Part shown: piece after piece, positions 1 through 6,031 of the stretch | How positions within the stretch are numbered: the stretch's first letter is position 1 | Layout of the letters: the number at the start of each line of letters is the position of its first letter | Source: Candidatus Aminicenantota bacterium | Lineage (GTDB): Bacteria; Acidobacteriota; Aminicenantia; Aminicenantales; Aminicenantaceae | Length of the DNA: 6,118 bases | Reading direction: 5' to 3' | Assembly (NCBI GenBank): GCA_030620655.1 | Contig: JAUXEH010000182.1 | Coordinates: forward strand, 1 to 6,118 | Translations under genes and position numbers: made by a program | Notes under the pieces: model-generated | The model's database searches: none | What the model was told of the DNA's origin: nothing | Seen by the model: the letters and a program-made list of their open reading frames with translations, nothing else

Positions 1-39
1 ATGCGAGGATGCGAAGTCGGTGGCTGTGATTGAAGGCTC

Positions 40-1335
40 TCATTGGAAGTGCCTCAGGATGATCTCGGCCAGACCGGATATCCGCAGGTCGTTACCGTGA
101 TTCTGGGACGCCCAGAAGAAGGCGTCGTCATAGGTGTGCATCCCCTGCAGGATGGTGCGGCCGAAGGTCTCCTGCTTTTTCACCGAGCCTTTCATGTCGA
201 ATCCGTGACGGCCCAGCACGATGAGGTCTGGGCCGGAAGAGACGAAGGGTCCCGAGTAGATCGCTTCTGCGTCAAAAACCTCCTCGACCACAGGCTCTCC
301 TTCGTAGGTCAGGCCCTCGAGCTGTGTCTTCAGTTCCTGCTTGAGTCCGGCCTTCTGTGCGCCTGACACACTCCCGTTCGGGTACCTGTCCGAGGTGTGC
401 AAATAGATCCGGTTGGGATCCATGGCAAAGGCCCGGCTTTTCGGCTCTATGGACTCGATCCCTTTGGGTTCGGGTGTCGAGAAACTCAGGTAGCCTGCCT
501 GTTTTAGCCAGGCATTGAGGTAGACTTCCTGCCGGATCCCGGTGAACCCATGGTCGGAGAGCAGGTAGAGTCCCTCGAGGGAGCCTGTCAGCTGCTCGAA
601 GGCCCCTGAAATGCGCTGCACCAGTCCGTCGATGCGGTGGTAATAATCCAGGAACCTCTGGTGGTCGGCGTGACCGGGATCGGCATAGGCCTCCCAGAGG
701 AAGTGCTGGAGCCGGTCCGTGCCCGTGATCACGAGCTCGAAAAAGTCCCAGTCCTCTTCCCAGAGCATCTTCCAGGCTTTTTCCCGCCCGATCAGGGTTC
801 TGTCCAGCTCCTTCCACAGGAACTCATGATCCTCCCTGGCCCGGAAGGTGTCGATGTCGATCTCGTAGCCGATCTTCTCGAGCCGGGGCTTGAGCGAGAA
901 GGGGTAGACGGCCTTAGACATCTCGATGGCCACGAATCCTGAGATCAGGGCCCCCTCGATCCGGCGCGCCGGGTAAGTGGAGGGCTGGTTGATGATGATG
1001 CTCATTTTCTTGTCTTTGCCTAGGCGGCCCCAGAGGGTTTCCGTTTTGACATCGTTGAAGTTGGGGAAGCGGAGGTCATAGGACCCTTCCTTGAGGTCTG
1101 TGAAGCCGAATATCCCGTGGGTGCCGGAGTTGGTCCCGGTCATGAAATCCGTCCAACTGACCGAGGAGATCTCGGGCAGGCTGGCCTTCATCCGGTGCAG
1201 CTGCCCCGCAGAGATCAGCTCCGCAAAGCGCGGCATGACCCCCTGGGCGGTCAGGTCCTGCAGCAGCGGATGGGGGACACCGTCCAGCCCGATGACACAG
1301 ACGCGGTTCTTCTTTTTTCTTTTGAATATACTCAT
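40..1335 (-). CDS. AlkP-superfamily phosphohydrolase/phosphodiesterase (COG3379-like)
   Basis: The 431-residue protein has the layout of the type I phosphodiesterase/nucleotide pyrophosphatase branch of the alkaline phosphatase superfamily, which hydrolyses phosphate esters using two metal ions. The expected ligands are visible: Asp18 in GLDG, Asp207 and His211 in TGTDRLQH, Asp261 and His262 in SDHGF, and His400 in GMHTYDD. The nucleophile lies in ISSVSWTDFMTG. Spacing to the TG, compared with nucleotide pyrophosphatases, points to Ser57, with Ser58 the alternative. THGIFGF (72-78) is also typical. There is no signal peptide or membrane segment; the N-terminus is basic (KRKKKNR), so the protein is probably cytoplasmic. 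The ATG at 1335 has an AGGGA ribosome binding site (1342-1346) about 6 bases upstream. The gene follows the acyl-CoA synthetase on the same strand but has its own promoter candidate. The family is clear; the substrate cannot be told from sequence. Confidence 0.9.
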   Translation of the reverse strand: MSIFKRKKKNRVCVIGLDGVPHPLLQDLTAQGVMPRFAELISAGQLHRMKASLPEISSVSWTDFMTGTNSGTHGIFGFTDLKEGSYDLRFPNFNDVKTETLWGRLGKDKKMSIIINQPSTYPARRIEGALISGFVAIEMSKAVYPFSLKPRLEKIGYEIDIDTFRAREDHEFLWKELDRTLIGREKAWKMLWEEDWDFFELVITGTDRLQHFLWEAYADPGHADHQRFLDYYHRIDGLVQRISGAFEQLTGSLEGLYLLSDHGFTGIRQEVYLNAWLKQAGYLSFSTPEPKGIESIEPKSRAFAMDPNRIYLHTSDRYPNGSVSGAQKAGLKQELKTQLEGLTYEGEPVVEEVFDAEAIYSGPFVSSGPDLIVLGRHGFDMKGSVKKQETFGRTILQGMHTYDDAFFWASQNHGNDLRISGLAEIILRHFQ

Positions 1336-1363
1336 GGATTTTCCCTGTTTTCTAAACTCACCT

Positions 1364-1391
1364 ATTATAAGGATTCACCCCGGAAAGTCAA
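1364..1391 (-). promoter_or_regulatory. Strong sigma-70-type promoter for the phosphohydrolase gene
   Basis: Read on the minus strand, TTGACT (1386-1391) and TATAAT (1364-1369) are separated by 16 bases. That is 5 of 6 and 6 of 6 matches to the consensus. Transcription would start near 1357 and leave a leader of about 20 bases that contains the AGGGA ribosome binding site. It is the best promoter match in the window. It lies in the short gap after the acyl-CoA synthetase gene, so the downstream gene need not rely on read-through. Confidence 0.65.
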
Positions 1392-1412
1392 TTTCAGAAT
1401 CGGAGACATAGC

Positions 1413-3545
1413 TCAGCAGGAAGGCTCGGGGGTAAGTATGATGCGGGCATCCACGATCATGCAGCCCTTGCCTTTCTCGAAAACCAGTAAGGGGTTGATG
1501 TCCAGCTCCTGGATGTCGTCGAAATCCGTCACGAGCTGGGACAGGCGCTTGAGGCAGTCTTCGACCGTCCCGGTGTCATAGGGAGGCTCGCCGCGGAAGC
1601 CCTCCAGGATGATGTGTGCCTTGGTGCGCTTGATCATCATCTCGGCGGCCAGCTCCCGGATCGGGGCCAGGCGGAAGGTCACGTCCTGCAGGGCCTCCAC
1701 ATAAATCCCGCCCAGCCCGAACATCAGGATCGGCCCGAACTGGGGGTCACGGTTCATCCCCAGGATGACCTCCTTGCCTGAGGGGGCCATGGGTTCCACC
1801 AGGATGCCTGTGATGCGGGCATCCGGTTTCCGAGAGCGCACGCTTTTGAGGATCTCGGTATAGGCCCGGCGGACCTCGCTGACATTCTTTAGACCGAGTT
1901 TGACTCCACCGAAATCGAATTTGTGGATCACGTCCTGGGAGGAGATCTTGAGCACAACCGGGAACCCGATGCGGCCTGCGGCCTGGGCCGCCTGATCTGC
2001 GTTCTTAGCCAGGGAAAAGGGGATGACGGGAAAGCCGTAGGCCTGCATGACCTCATAGGCTTCGTGCTCCAGCAGGAACGTCCGGCCTGTCCGGCGGACG
2101 TCTTCGAATACCGCCCTGGCTTTGGCCTTGTTGACCTGGTATTTTTTGGTCCCGGTGCGGGCGCGCTTCAGCCAGCGCGTGAAGTGCGACATCTCGGCGA
2201 TCACACGCGCGGCAGATTCGGGGAAACGATACGCGGGGATGCCGTGCGCCTCCAGGATGTCGATCCCGCGGGACACATCGTACACGCCCAGGAAACAGCA
2301 GACCACGGGTTTCTCGTGTTTTCTGGTGCTGTTTACGATGGAGCGAGCGATCTTTTCCACCTTGGTGAAGGCGGTCGGGGTCAGGATGATGATGGAGGAG
2401 TGGATCTTGCTGTCTTTGAGGATGGCATCCAGGGTGGCCTCGTACTGTTCCGACTGGGCCTCGGCGATGAGGTCGATGGGGTTGTTGAGGATGATGGTCT
2501 CGGGGAGTATTCTGCGGAGCTCCTTCCTGACCGCGGAAGGGAAAGGATCCACGCGTAGGCCGTGGTGGATGCAGGCATCCGTGGCCAGGATGCCGGGCCC
2601 CCCGGAGTTGGTGACGATGGCGACCTTGTCCCCCTTGGGCAGGGGCTGGCTGGAGAAGGCCTTCACGTAGTCCGAGATCTCTTCCAGTGTATTCCCGCGG
2701 ATGACGCCGCACTGCTCGAAGATGGCGTCGTAGACCTTGTCCGATCCCGCCAGCGAACCGGTGTGGGACGAGGCCGCGCGAGCACCTGTCAGGGTGCGGC
2801 CGGCCTTCAGAGCGATGATGGGCTTGGGGTTTCGGGGATGGCTCGTGATGCTGCGGGCGATGGACATGAACTCCCGGCCGTCGACCAGGTCCTCCAGGTA
2901 CATGAGTATGACATCCGTCTTGGGATCGTCCTTGAGGTAGAGCAGGAGCTCGTTCTCGTTGAGCCCGGCCTTGTTACCCATGCTGATGAACTTGGAGAAC
3001 CCGATGTTCGACTCCTTGGCATAATCGAGCACGGCCACGCACAGGGCCCCGCTCTGGGAGATGAAGGCGATGTTGCCCTCCTCGGGCATCTGGGTCCCGA
3101 AGGTGGCATTAAGGGAGGATGAGGGATCGGCATTGATCACTCCCAGGCAGTTGGGCCCGACCAGGGCGATCCTGTGCCTCTCCAGGATGGTGCAGACCTG
3201 TTTTTCCAGCTCGATGCCGGGGCCGCCGACTTCCCTGAAGCCCGCGGAGATGATGATGGCTCCCTTGATACTCTTCTTGGCGCATTCCTCCAGGACCTCG
3301 GGGACCAAGGGGGCGGGGACCAGGATGACCGCCAGGTCCACCACATCGGGGATCTCGATGACGTTGGGGTAGCACCTGATGCCCAGGATCCCGCGGGCCT
3401 TGGGGTTGACAGGGTAGACCACGCCCTGGAAGCGGCTGTCAATGAGGTTGGCCAGCAGAGAATGCCCCACGCTGCCCGGGTGCCGGGAGGCTCCCACCAC
3501 GGCGATGGATTTAGGGTAAAAGATGGAATCCAGTCGATTGTTCAT
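1413..3545 (-). CDS. Acetate--CoA ligase (ADP-forming), fused alpha-beta; NDP-forming acyl-CoA synthetase
   Basis: The 710-residue protein has the full fused architecture. A Rossmann CoA-binding domain (about 5-135, with VVGAS at 16-20 and GPNCLG at 130-135) is followed by succinyl-CoA-ligase-like domains (about 150-460, with SQSGA at 163-167). A C-terminal ATP-grasp domain covers about 485-705. Family enzymes interconvert acyl-CoA, ADP and phosphate with the free acid, CoA and ATP through phosphohistidine. The alpha-site histidine is His261 in SSHTGSLAGSD, and the beta-site histidine is His541 in DVIHKFDFGGV. DINPL (682-686) near the end is the usual ATP-grasp metal-site region. The beta loop reads HKFD where HKSD or HKTD is more usual. 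The protein is cytoplasmic. The ATG at 3545 follows a CAGGAT ribosome binding site. In an anaerobe it could make ATP from acyl-CoA or activate organic acids. The acyl specificity (acetyl, aryl or other) is unknown. Confidence 0.93.
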   Translation of the reverse strand: MNNRLDSIFYPKSIAVVGASRHPGSVGHSLLANLIDSRFQGVVYPVNPKARGILGIRCYPNVIEIPDVVDLAVILVPAPLVPEVLEECAKKSIKGAIIISAGFREVGGPGIELEKQVCTILERHRIALVGPNCLGVINADPSSSLNATFGTQMPEEGNIAFISQSGALCVAVLDYAKESNIGFSKFISMGNKAGLNENELLLYLKDDPKTDVILMYLEDLVDGREFMSIARSITSHPRNPKPIIALKAGRTLTGARAASSHTGSLAGSDKVYDAIFEQCGVIRGNTLEEISDYVKAFSSQPLPKGDKVAIVTNSGGPGILATDACIHHGLRVDPFPSAVRKELRRILPETIILNNPIDLIAEAQSEQYEATLDAILKDSKIHSSIIILTPTAFTKVEKIARSIVNSTRKHEKPVVCCFLGVYDVSRGIDILEAHGIPAYRFPESAARVIAEMSHFTRWLKRARTGTKKYQVNKAKARAVFEDVRRTGRTFLLEHEAYEVMQAYGFPVIPFSLAKNADQAAQAAGRIGFPVVLKISSQDVIHKFDFGGVKLGLKNVSEVRRAYTEILKSVRSRKPDARITGILVEPMAPSGKEVILGMNRDPQFGPILMFGLGGIYVEALQDVTFRLAPIRELAAEMMIKRTKAHIILEGFRGEPPYDTGTVEDCLKRLSQLVTDFDDIQELDINPLLVFEKGKGCMIVDARIILTPEPSC

Positions 3546-3581
3546 TTTAATATCCTGAAAAAGCTAGCATTGTGTGTATAG

Positions 3582-3610
3582 AGGATACAGAAATTCCCCT
3601 AAAAACTCAA
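3582..3610 (-). promoter_or_regulatory. Candidate promoter for the acyl-CoA synthetase gene
   Basis: On the minus strand, TTGAGT (3605-3610) and TATCCT (3582-3587) are exactly 17 bases apart, each matching 4 of 6 consensus bases. A start near 3575 would give a leader of about 30 bases before the ATG at 3545. The match is modest. A nearby alternative -10 (TATACA, just downstream) lacks a well-placed -35. Confidence 0.35.
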
Positions 3611-3652
3611 AGGAGTGTATTCGGCCAGCCCATTTATGGGACCTGTCTGTGC

Positions 3653-3681
3653 TTGTGAAGAGAAACGCTGTGTGCTATATT
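3653..3681 (+). promoter_or_regulatory. Candidate promoter for the thioredoxin gene
   Basis: TTGTGA (3653-3658) and TATATT (3676-3681) are 17 bases apart, matching 4 of 6 and 5 of 6 consensus bases. Transcription would begin near 3688, about 40 bases before the ATG at 3728. A short perfect inverted repeat, CCCAT-TT-ATGGG (3629-3640), lies just upstream of the -35 and could be an operator, though it may be chance. The downstream DUF362 and nitroreductase genes could be read from the same promoter, because I see no clear terminator after the thioredoxin gene. Confidence 0.4.
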
Positions 3682-3727
3682 TCAGCCGTGACTGCAGGAA
3701 CAATTCGAGCTGAAGACGGTGTGTGGG

Positions 3728-4165
3728 ATGAGTGAAAAAGCCAAGGTTTCCTGCCTCGGCTGTGGGACCACCAACTATTACCCCTTGGATGCTCAAGGTA
3801 AGTCGGTCGTATGCGGGAAGTGCAAGCGGCCTCTCCCGGATCCGGGTCGGATACTGGAGCCGCTCCCGGGAGTGACCCACGAGCTTTTCCGGAATTCGGC
3901 TATGCCCATCCTGGTTGAGTTTTTCTCTCAGGGCTGCGCCCACTGCGGCCGCATGGAGCCGGTACTGGCTGGCGTGGCGGAACGGCGCAAGGGCGAGCTC
4001 ATGGTTGTCAAGATCTCCCTGGACCGGCATCCCGAGATGGGAGCCTCCTTCGGGATCATGGGAGTCCCCACCTTTCTGGTCATTCAAAAGGGAAACGAAC
4101 GGGGCCGAGTGTCAGGTGCTATGCCGGAGGCGGATTTCGTTTTGTGGCTGGCCAAACTCATTTAA
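3728..4165 (+). CDS. Thioredoxin-fold protein with N-terminal zinc ribbon (TrxC-like), CAHC active site
   Basis: The 145-residue protein has two parts. A zinc ribbon is indicated by two CxxC pairs, Cys9/Cys12 and Cys29/Cys32. A thioredoxin fold follows (about 45-145). This is the arrangement of thioredoxin 2 (TrxC, about 140 residues), a cytoplasmic thiol-disulfide reductant. The active site reads GCAHCG (Cys70, Cys73) instead of the standard WCGPC: the preceding Trp and the Pro between the cysteines are missing. The cis-proline loop GVPTF (112-116) is intact, and EFF before the active site fits the fold. CAHC resembles the CxHC sites of more oxidising family members, so the redox role may differ from a standard thioredoxin. 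An in-frame GTG at 3719 is possible; the ATG was preferred because it begins a natural MSEKAKVSCLGC end, but neither start has a good ribosome binding site. There is no signal peptide. The physiological partner is unknown. Confidence 0.88.
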   Translation: MSEKAKVSCLGCGTTNYYPLDAQGKSVVCGKCKRPLPDPGRILEPLPGVTHELFRNSAMPILVEFFSQGCAHCGRMEPVLAGVAERRKGELMVVKISLDRHPEMGASFGIMGVPTFLVIQKGNERGRVSGAMPEADFVLWLAKLI

Positions 4166-4172
4166 TAACTTT

Positions 4173-4191
4173 TTATGAATTATTCAGGCTA
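4173..4191 (+). repeat. Left copy of a 19-bp inverted repeat bracketing the DUF362-nitroreductase pair
   Basis: The sequence here is TTATGAATTATTCAGGCTA. Its reverse complement recurs at 5808-5826 with one mismatch (18 of 19). The core TGAAT-N-ATTCA is itself palindromic in both copies. This copy starts 8 bases after the thioredoxin stop codon. A weaker relative (GTGACTGATTCAGGC) occurs at 5993-6007. Confidence 0.75.
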
Positions 4192-4194
4192 ACG

Positions 4195-4215
4195 TGGATT
4201 ATTCACGAGTCGAGG
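4195..4215 (+). repeat. First copy of a perfect 21-bp direct repeat
   Basis: The 21 bases starting TGGATTATTC and ending GAGTCGAGG are identical to 6011-6031. The copy begins 3 bases after the 19-bp repeat, and its last bases run into the DUF362 ribosome binding site. An ATTCAGGC motif lies just before both copies (4182-4189 and 6000-6007), so the shared unit is a two-part one with a variable 3- to 5-base spacer. Confidence 0.85.
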
Positions 4216-4218
4216 AGG
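4213..4218 (+). promoter_or_regulatory. Consensus ribosome binding site fixing the DUF362 start
   Basis: AGGAGG lies 5 bases before the ATG at 4224. It decides against the in-frame GTG at 4194, which lies upstream, has no ribosome binding site and would add ten residues before the Tat signal. The first three bases of the site belong to the 21-bp direct repeat. Confidence 0.85.
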
Positions 4219-4223
4219 AGATA

Positions 4224-5231
4224 ATGTGTACGAATCAAAAACATGGGGGGGGACTTGACCGCCGCACGTTCATAAAAGGCTCCCTAGTGGGCCTGATCGG
4301 CCTGCCCGCTCTTAGATTTTCGGGGGGTCCCGCAATGGCTTCAACCCAGACATCCAAGGTCGCTTTGATCAAGACCGATAACAGGAAAACAGGGGTGATG
4401 GAGGCCCTCAAGCTCTTCGATTACGCCCCCGTTTCCGGGAAGCAGGTCTACATCAAGCCCAATTTCAATACCGCGGATCCAACACCCGGATCCACACACA
4501 ACGACACATTGAGCGAGCTGGTGAAGGCCGTCCATGACCAGGGCGCCAAAAAAGTGCAGGTCGGCGACCGCAGCGGGCCGAAGCCCACGGCTGAGGTGCT
4601 GGCCGAGAAGGGCCTTCCTGATATGGCCAAGGAACTGGATTTCGAGCTCCTCAACTTCTCCGAGCTCCCCAAAGGCGATTGGATGCCGCAGAACCCGGAA
4701 GGGAGTCACTGGAAAGATGGATTCATGTTCGCCCGGCAGGCCCTCGAGTCCGAATACACCATCTCCACCTGCTGTCTCAAGACCCACGGCTTCGGCGGTG
4801 TCTTCACCCTGTCCTTGAAGCTTTCTGTGGGGCTCGTGCCGCGCGAGCAGATGCGGGAACTTCACGGATCTCCCCATATGCGCCGGATGATCGCCGAGAT
4901 CAACGCCGTCTATCAACCCGAGCTAATCGTGCTCGACGGGATCGAGGCCTTCGTGGACAAGGGCCCGATGGACGGCCCCCGCAAGACAGCCAATGTCTTC
5001 CTGGCCGGCCGCGACCGGGTGGCCGTGGATGCCGTGGGTGTGGCCATTCTCAAAGAGCTGGGATCAAACCCGGCCATCATGGAGGCCAAGATCTTCGAGC
5101 AGGAGCAGATCAAGCGGGCGGCCGAGCTGGGCCTGGGTATCGGTTCCCCTGATCAGATCGAATTCATCACCGCCGACAGGGAAGCGAGGCTCTACGCCGA
5201 TAAGCTGAGATCCATCCTGGCTGAGGGATAA
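4224..5231 (+). CDS. Tat-exported DUF362 domain protein
   Basis: The 335-residue protein starts with a twin-arginine signal: DRRTFIKG (12-19), a hydrophobic stretch (about 20-30) and an AMA|S cleavage site after Ala39. Export to the periplasm in folded form is therefore expected. The mature part matches DUF362 (PF04015): VYIKPNFN early in the domain, CLKTHGFGGVFTLSLK in the middle, then ELIVLDGIEAFVDKGP and a stretch of the type GRDRVAVDAVG. Many DUF362 proteins carry a ferredoxin-like 4Fe-4S module; this one has no CxxCxxC cluster, so it is the short, cluster-free form. The biochemical function of DUF362 is not established, and none is assigned here. Its stop codon is 3 bases before the nitroreductase ATG, which implies one transcript and coupled translation. 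The upstream leader is made largely of repeat sequence, so the gene may be expressed from, or moved by, a repeat element. Confidence 0.9.
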   Translation: MCTNQKHGGGLDRRTFIKGSLVGLIGLPALRFSGGPAMASTQTSKVALIKTDNRKTGVMEALKLFDYAPVSGKQVYIKPNFNTADPTPGSTHNDTLSELVKAVHDQGAKKVQVGDRSGPKPTAEVLAEKGLPDMAKELDFELLNFSELPKGDWMPQNPEGSHWKDGFMFARQALESEYTISTCCLKTHGFGGVFTLSLKLSVGLVPREQMRELHGSPHMRRMIAEINAVYQPELIVLDGIEAFVDKGPMDGPRKTANVFLAGRDRVAVDAVGVAILKELGSNPAIMEAKIFEQEQIKRAAELGLGIGSPDQIEFITADREARLYADKLRSILAEG

Positions 5232-5234
5232 CCC

Positions 5235-5810
5235 ATGTCGCTCTATGATGTGATCATGTCGCGGCGGACGGTCCGGCAGTTCAAGCCCGAACCTGTGCCC
5301 CGAACGCTGCTGGAAAGACTGGCCAATGCCGGCCGGCTGGCGCCTTCGGCGGCCAACCGTCAGCCGCTGGAGTTCGTGGTGGTGGATGACAAGGAAATCT
5401 GTGACAGGATCTATCCCTGTCTGAATTGGGCGGCGTATATCGCACCGGCGGGCGACCCCCGGCCCGGGCAGGAACCCGCGGCCTACCTGGTCGTCCTGGT
5501 GAACACCGGGATCCGTGACAAGATGCACGAGTGGGATGCCGGGGCCGCCATAGAGAACATGCTGCTGGCTGCCTGGGAGGAGCGCGTCGGATCCTGCTGG
5601 CTCATCTCCGTGGACAAGGAGAAAGTTCGGGACATCCTAGCGGTCCCCGAATCCTATCGAGTGGAATCCGTGGTCGCGCTGGGTTATCCGGCGGAGGAGC
5701 CGGTGGTGGAGGACCTGGAAGATTCCGTGAAATACTGGAAGGATGAGTCAGGCCGGCTGCATGTCCCCAAGCGGAGACTACAGGACGTCATCCACTTCAA
5801 TCATTTCTAG
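5235..5810 (+). CDS. Nitroreductase-family FMN oxidoreductase
   Basis: The 191-residue protein has the standard nitroreductase fold signatures. RRTVRQF (10-16) provides the phosphate-binding arginines for FMN, and APSAANRQP (36-44) is the second flavin loop. DAGAAIENMLLAAWEERVG (101-119) is the central dimer helix, and VALGYPAEEP (147-156) is the usual C-terminal flavin-contact region. Members reduce nitro compounds, quinones, enones or other organic electron acceptors with NAD(P)H or reduced ferredoxin; the substrate here is not predictable. There is no signal peptide, so it should be cytoplasmic although its partner gene encodes an exported protein. The ATG uses GAGGGA (5223-5228), which lies inside the end of the DUF362 gene, as its ribosome binding site. 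The TAG stop codon falls within the right-hand copy of the 19-bp inverted repeat. The length is typical of the compact members of the family. Confidence 0.92.
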   Translation: MSLYDVIMSRRTVRQFKPEPVPRTLLERLANAGRLAPSAANRQPLEFVVVDDKEICDRIYPCLNWAAYIAPAGDPRPGQEPAAYLVVLVNTGIRDKMHEWDAGAAIENMLLAAWEERVGSCWLISVDKEKVRDILAVPESYRVESVVALGYPAEEPVVEDLEDSVKYWKDESGRLHVPKRRLQDVIHFNHF

Positions 5811-5826
5811 CCTGAATCATTCATAA
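5808..5826 (-). repeat. Right copy of the 19-bp inverted repeat, overlapping the nitroreductase stop
   Basis: Read on the minus strand this is TTATGAATGATTCAGGCTA, 18 of 19 identical to 4173-4191. Its outer bases overlap the arm of the next inverted repeat (5824-5837), and the TAG stop of the nitroreductase gene is part of it. The two copies face each other across about 1.65 kb and enclose exactly the DUF362 and nitroreductase genes. Confidence 0.75.
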
Positions 5827-5886
5827 GAATTGCCGATCTGAACTGTCGAACCAAGGGATATATTTATTTTTTATCGGCAATTCTTA
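5824..5886. repeat. 14-bp perfect inverted repeat with 35-base AT-rich centre
   Basis: TAAGAATTGCCGAT (5824-5837) and its exact reverse complement ATCGGCAATTCTTA (5873-5886) flank 35 bases that end in a run of T and A. As RNA it would form a long stem with a large loop just after the nitroreductase stop. No T-run follows the second arm, so it is not a typical intrinsic terminator. It may be a small inverted-repeat element or a mRNA 3' stabilising stem. Confidence 0.7.
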
Positions 5887-5989
5887 CCCTACGGGCGAAC
5901 CAATTTCATCCCATTTTCATCGGTGTGCCAGGTTCGCAGTGGTTCACCACGGCCTCACCTGCCAACACCTCGAAACTGGGCGAACTTGG

Positions 5990-6025
5990 CCCGTGACTGA
6001 TTCAGGCGCCTGGATTATTCACGAG
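5990..6025. repeat. 36-bp imperfect palindrome centred on CAGGCGCCTG
   Basis: The 36 bases match their own reverse complement at 28 positions, with a perfect 10-bp centre (6003-6012). The left half contains the ATTCAGGC motif and the right half is the start of the 21-bp direct repeat, so the two motifs are themselves inverted relatives. The equivalent region before the DUF362 gene (about 4175-4209) shows a similar but weaker symmetry. Confidence 0.7.
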
Positions 6026-6031
6026 TCGAGG
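6011..6031 (+). repeat. Second copy of the perfect 21-bp direct repeat
   Basis: This is identical to 4195-4215 over 21 bases and diverges immediately on both sides (C before and T after, versus G and A). Here it forms the right half of the 36-bp palindrome and is followed by the small hairpin at 6031-6041. No gene start follows it, in contrast to the first copy. Confidence 0.85.

Noticed and set aside
1923..3122. Long open frames on the plus strand opposite the acyl-CoA synthetase gene (211 and 186 codons)
   Set aside because: They mirror a clear, full-length family member on the other strand, have no recognisable domains, and are expected in GC-rich DNA where stop codons are rare.
4194..4223. 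GTG start at 4194 for the DUF362 protein
   Set aside because: It has no ribosome binding site, it would place extra residues before a normal Tat signal, and AGGAGG is positioned for the ATG at 4224.
5824..5886. Intrinsic terminator after the nitroreductase gene
   Set aside because: The stem is long and perfect, but the loop is 35 bases and no T-run follows the second arm; the T-rich stretch lies inside the loop. I list it as an inverted repeat instead.
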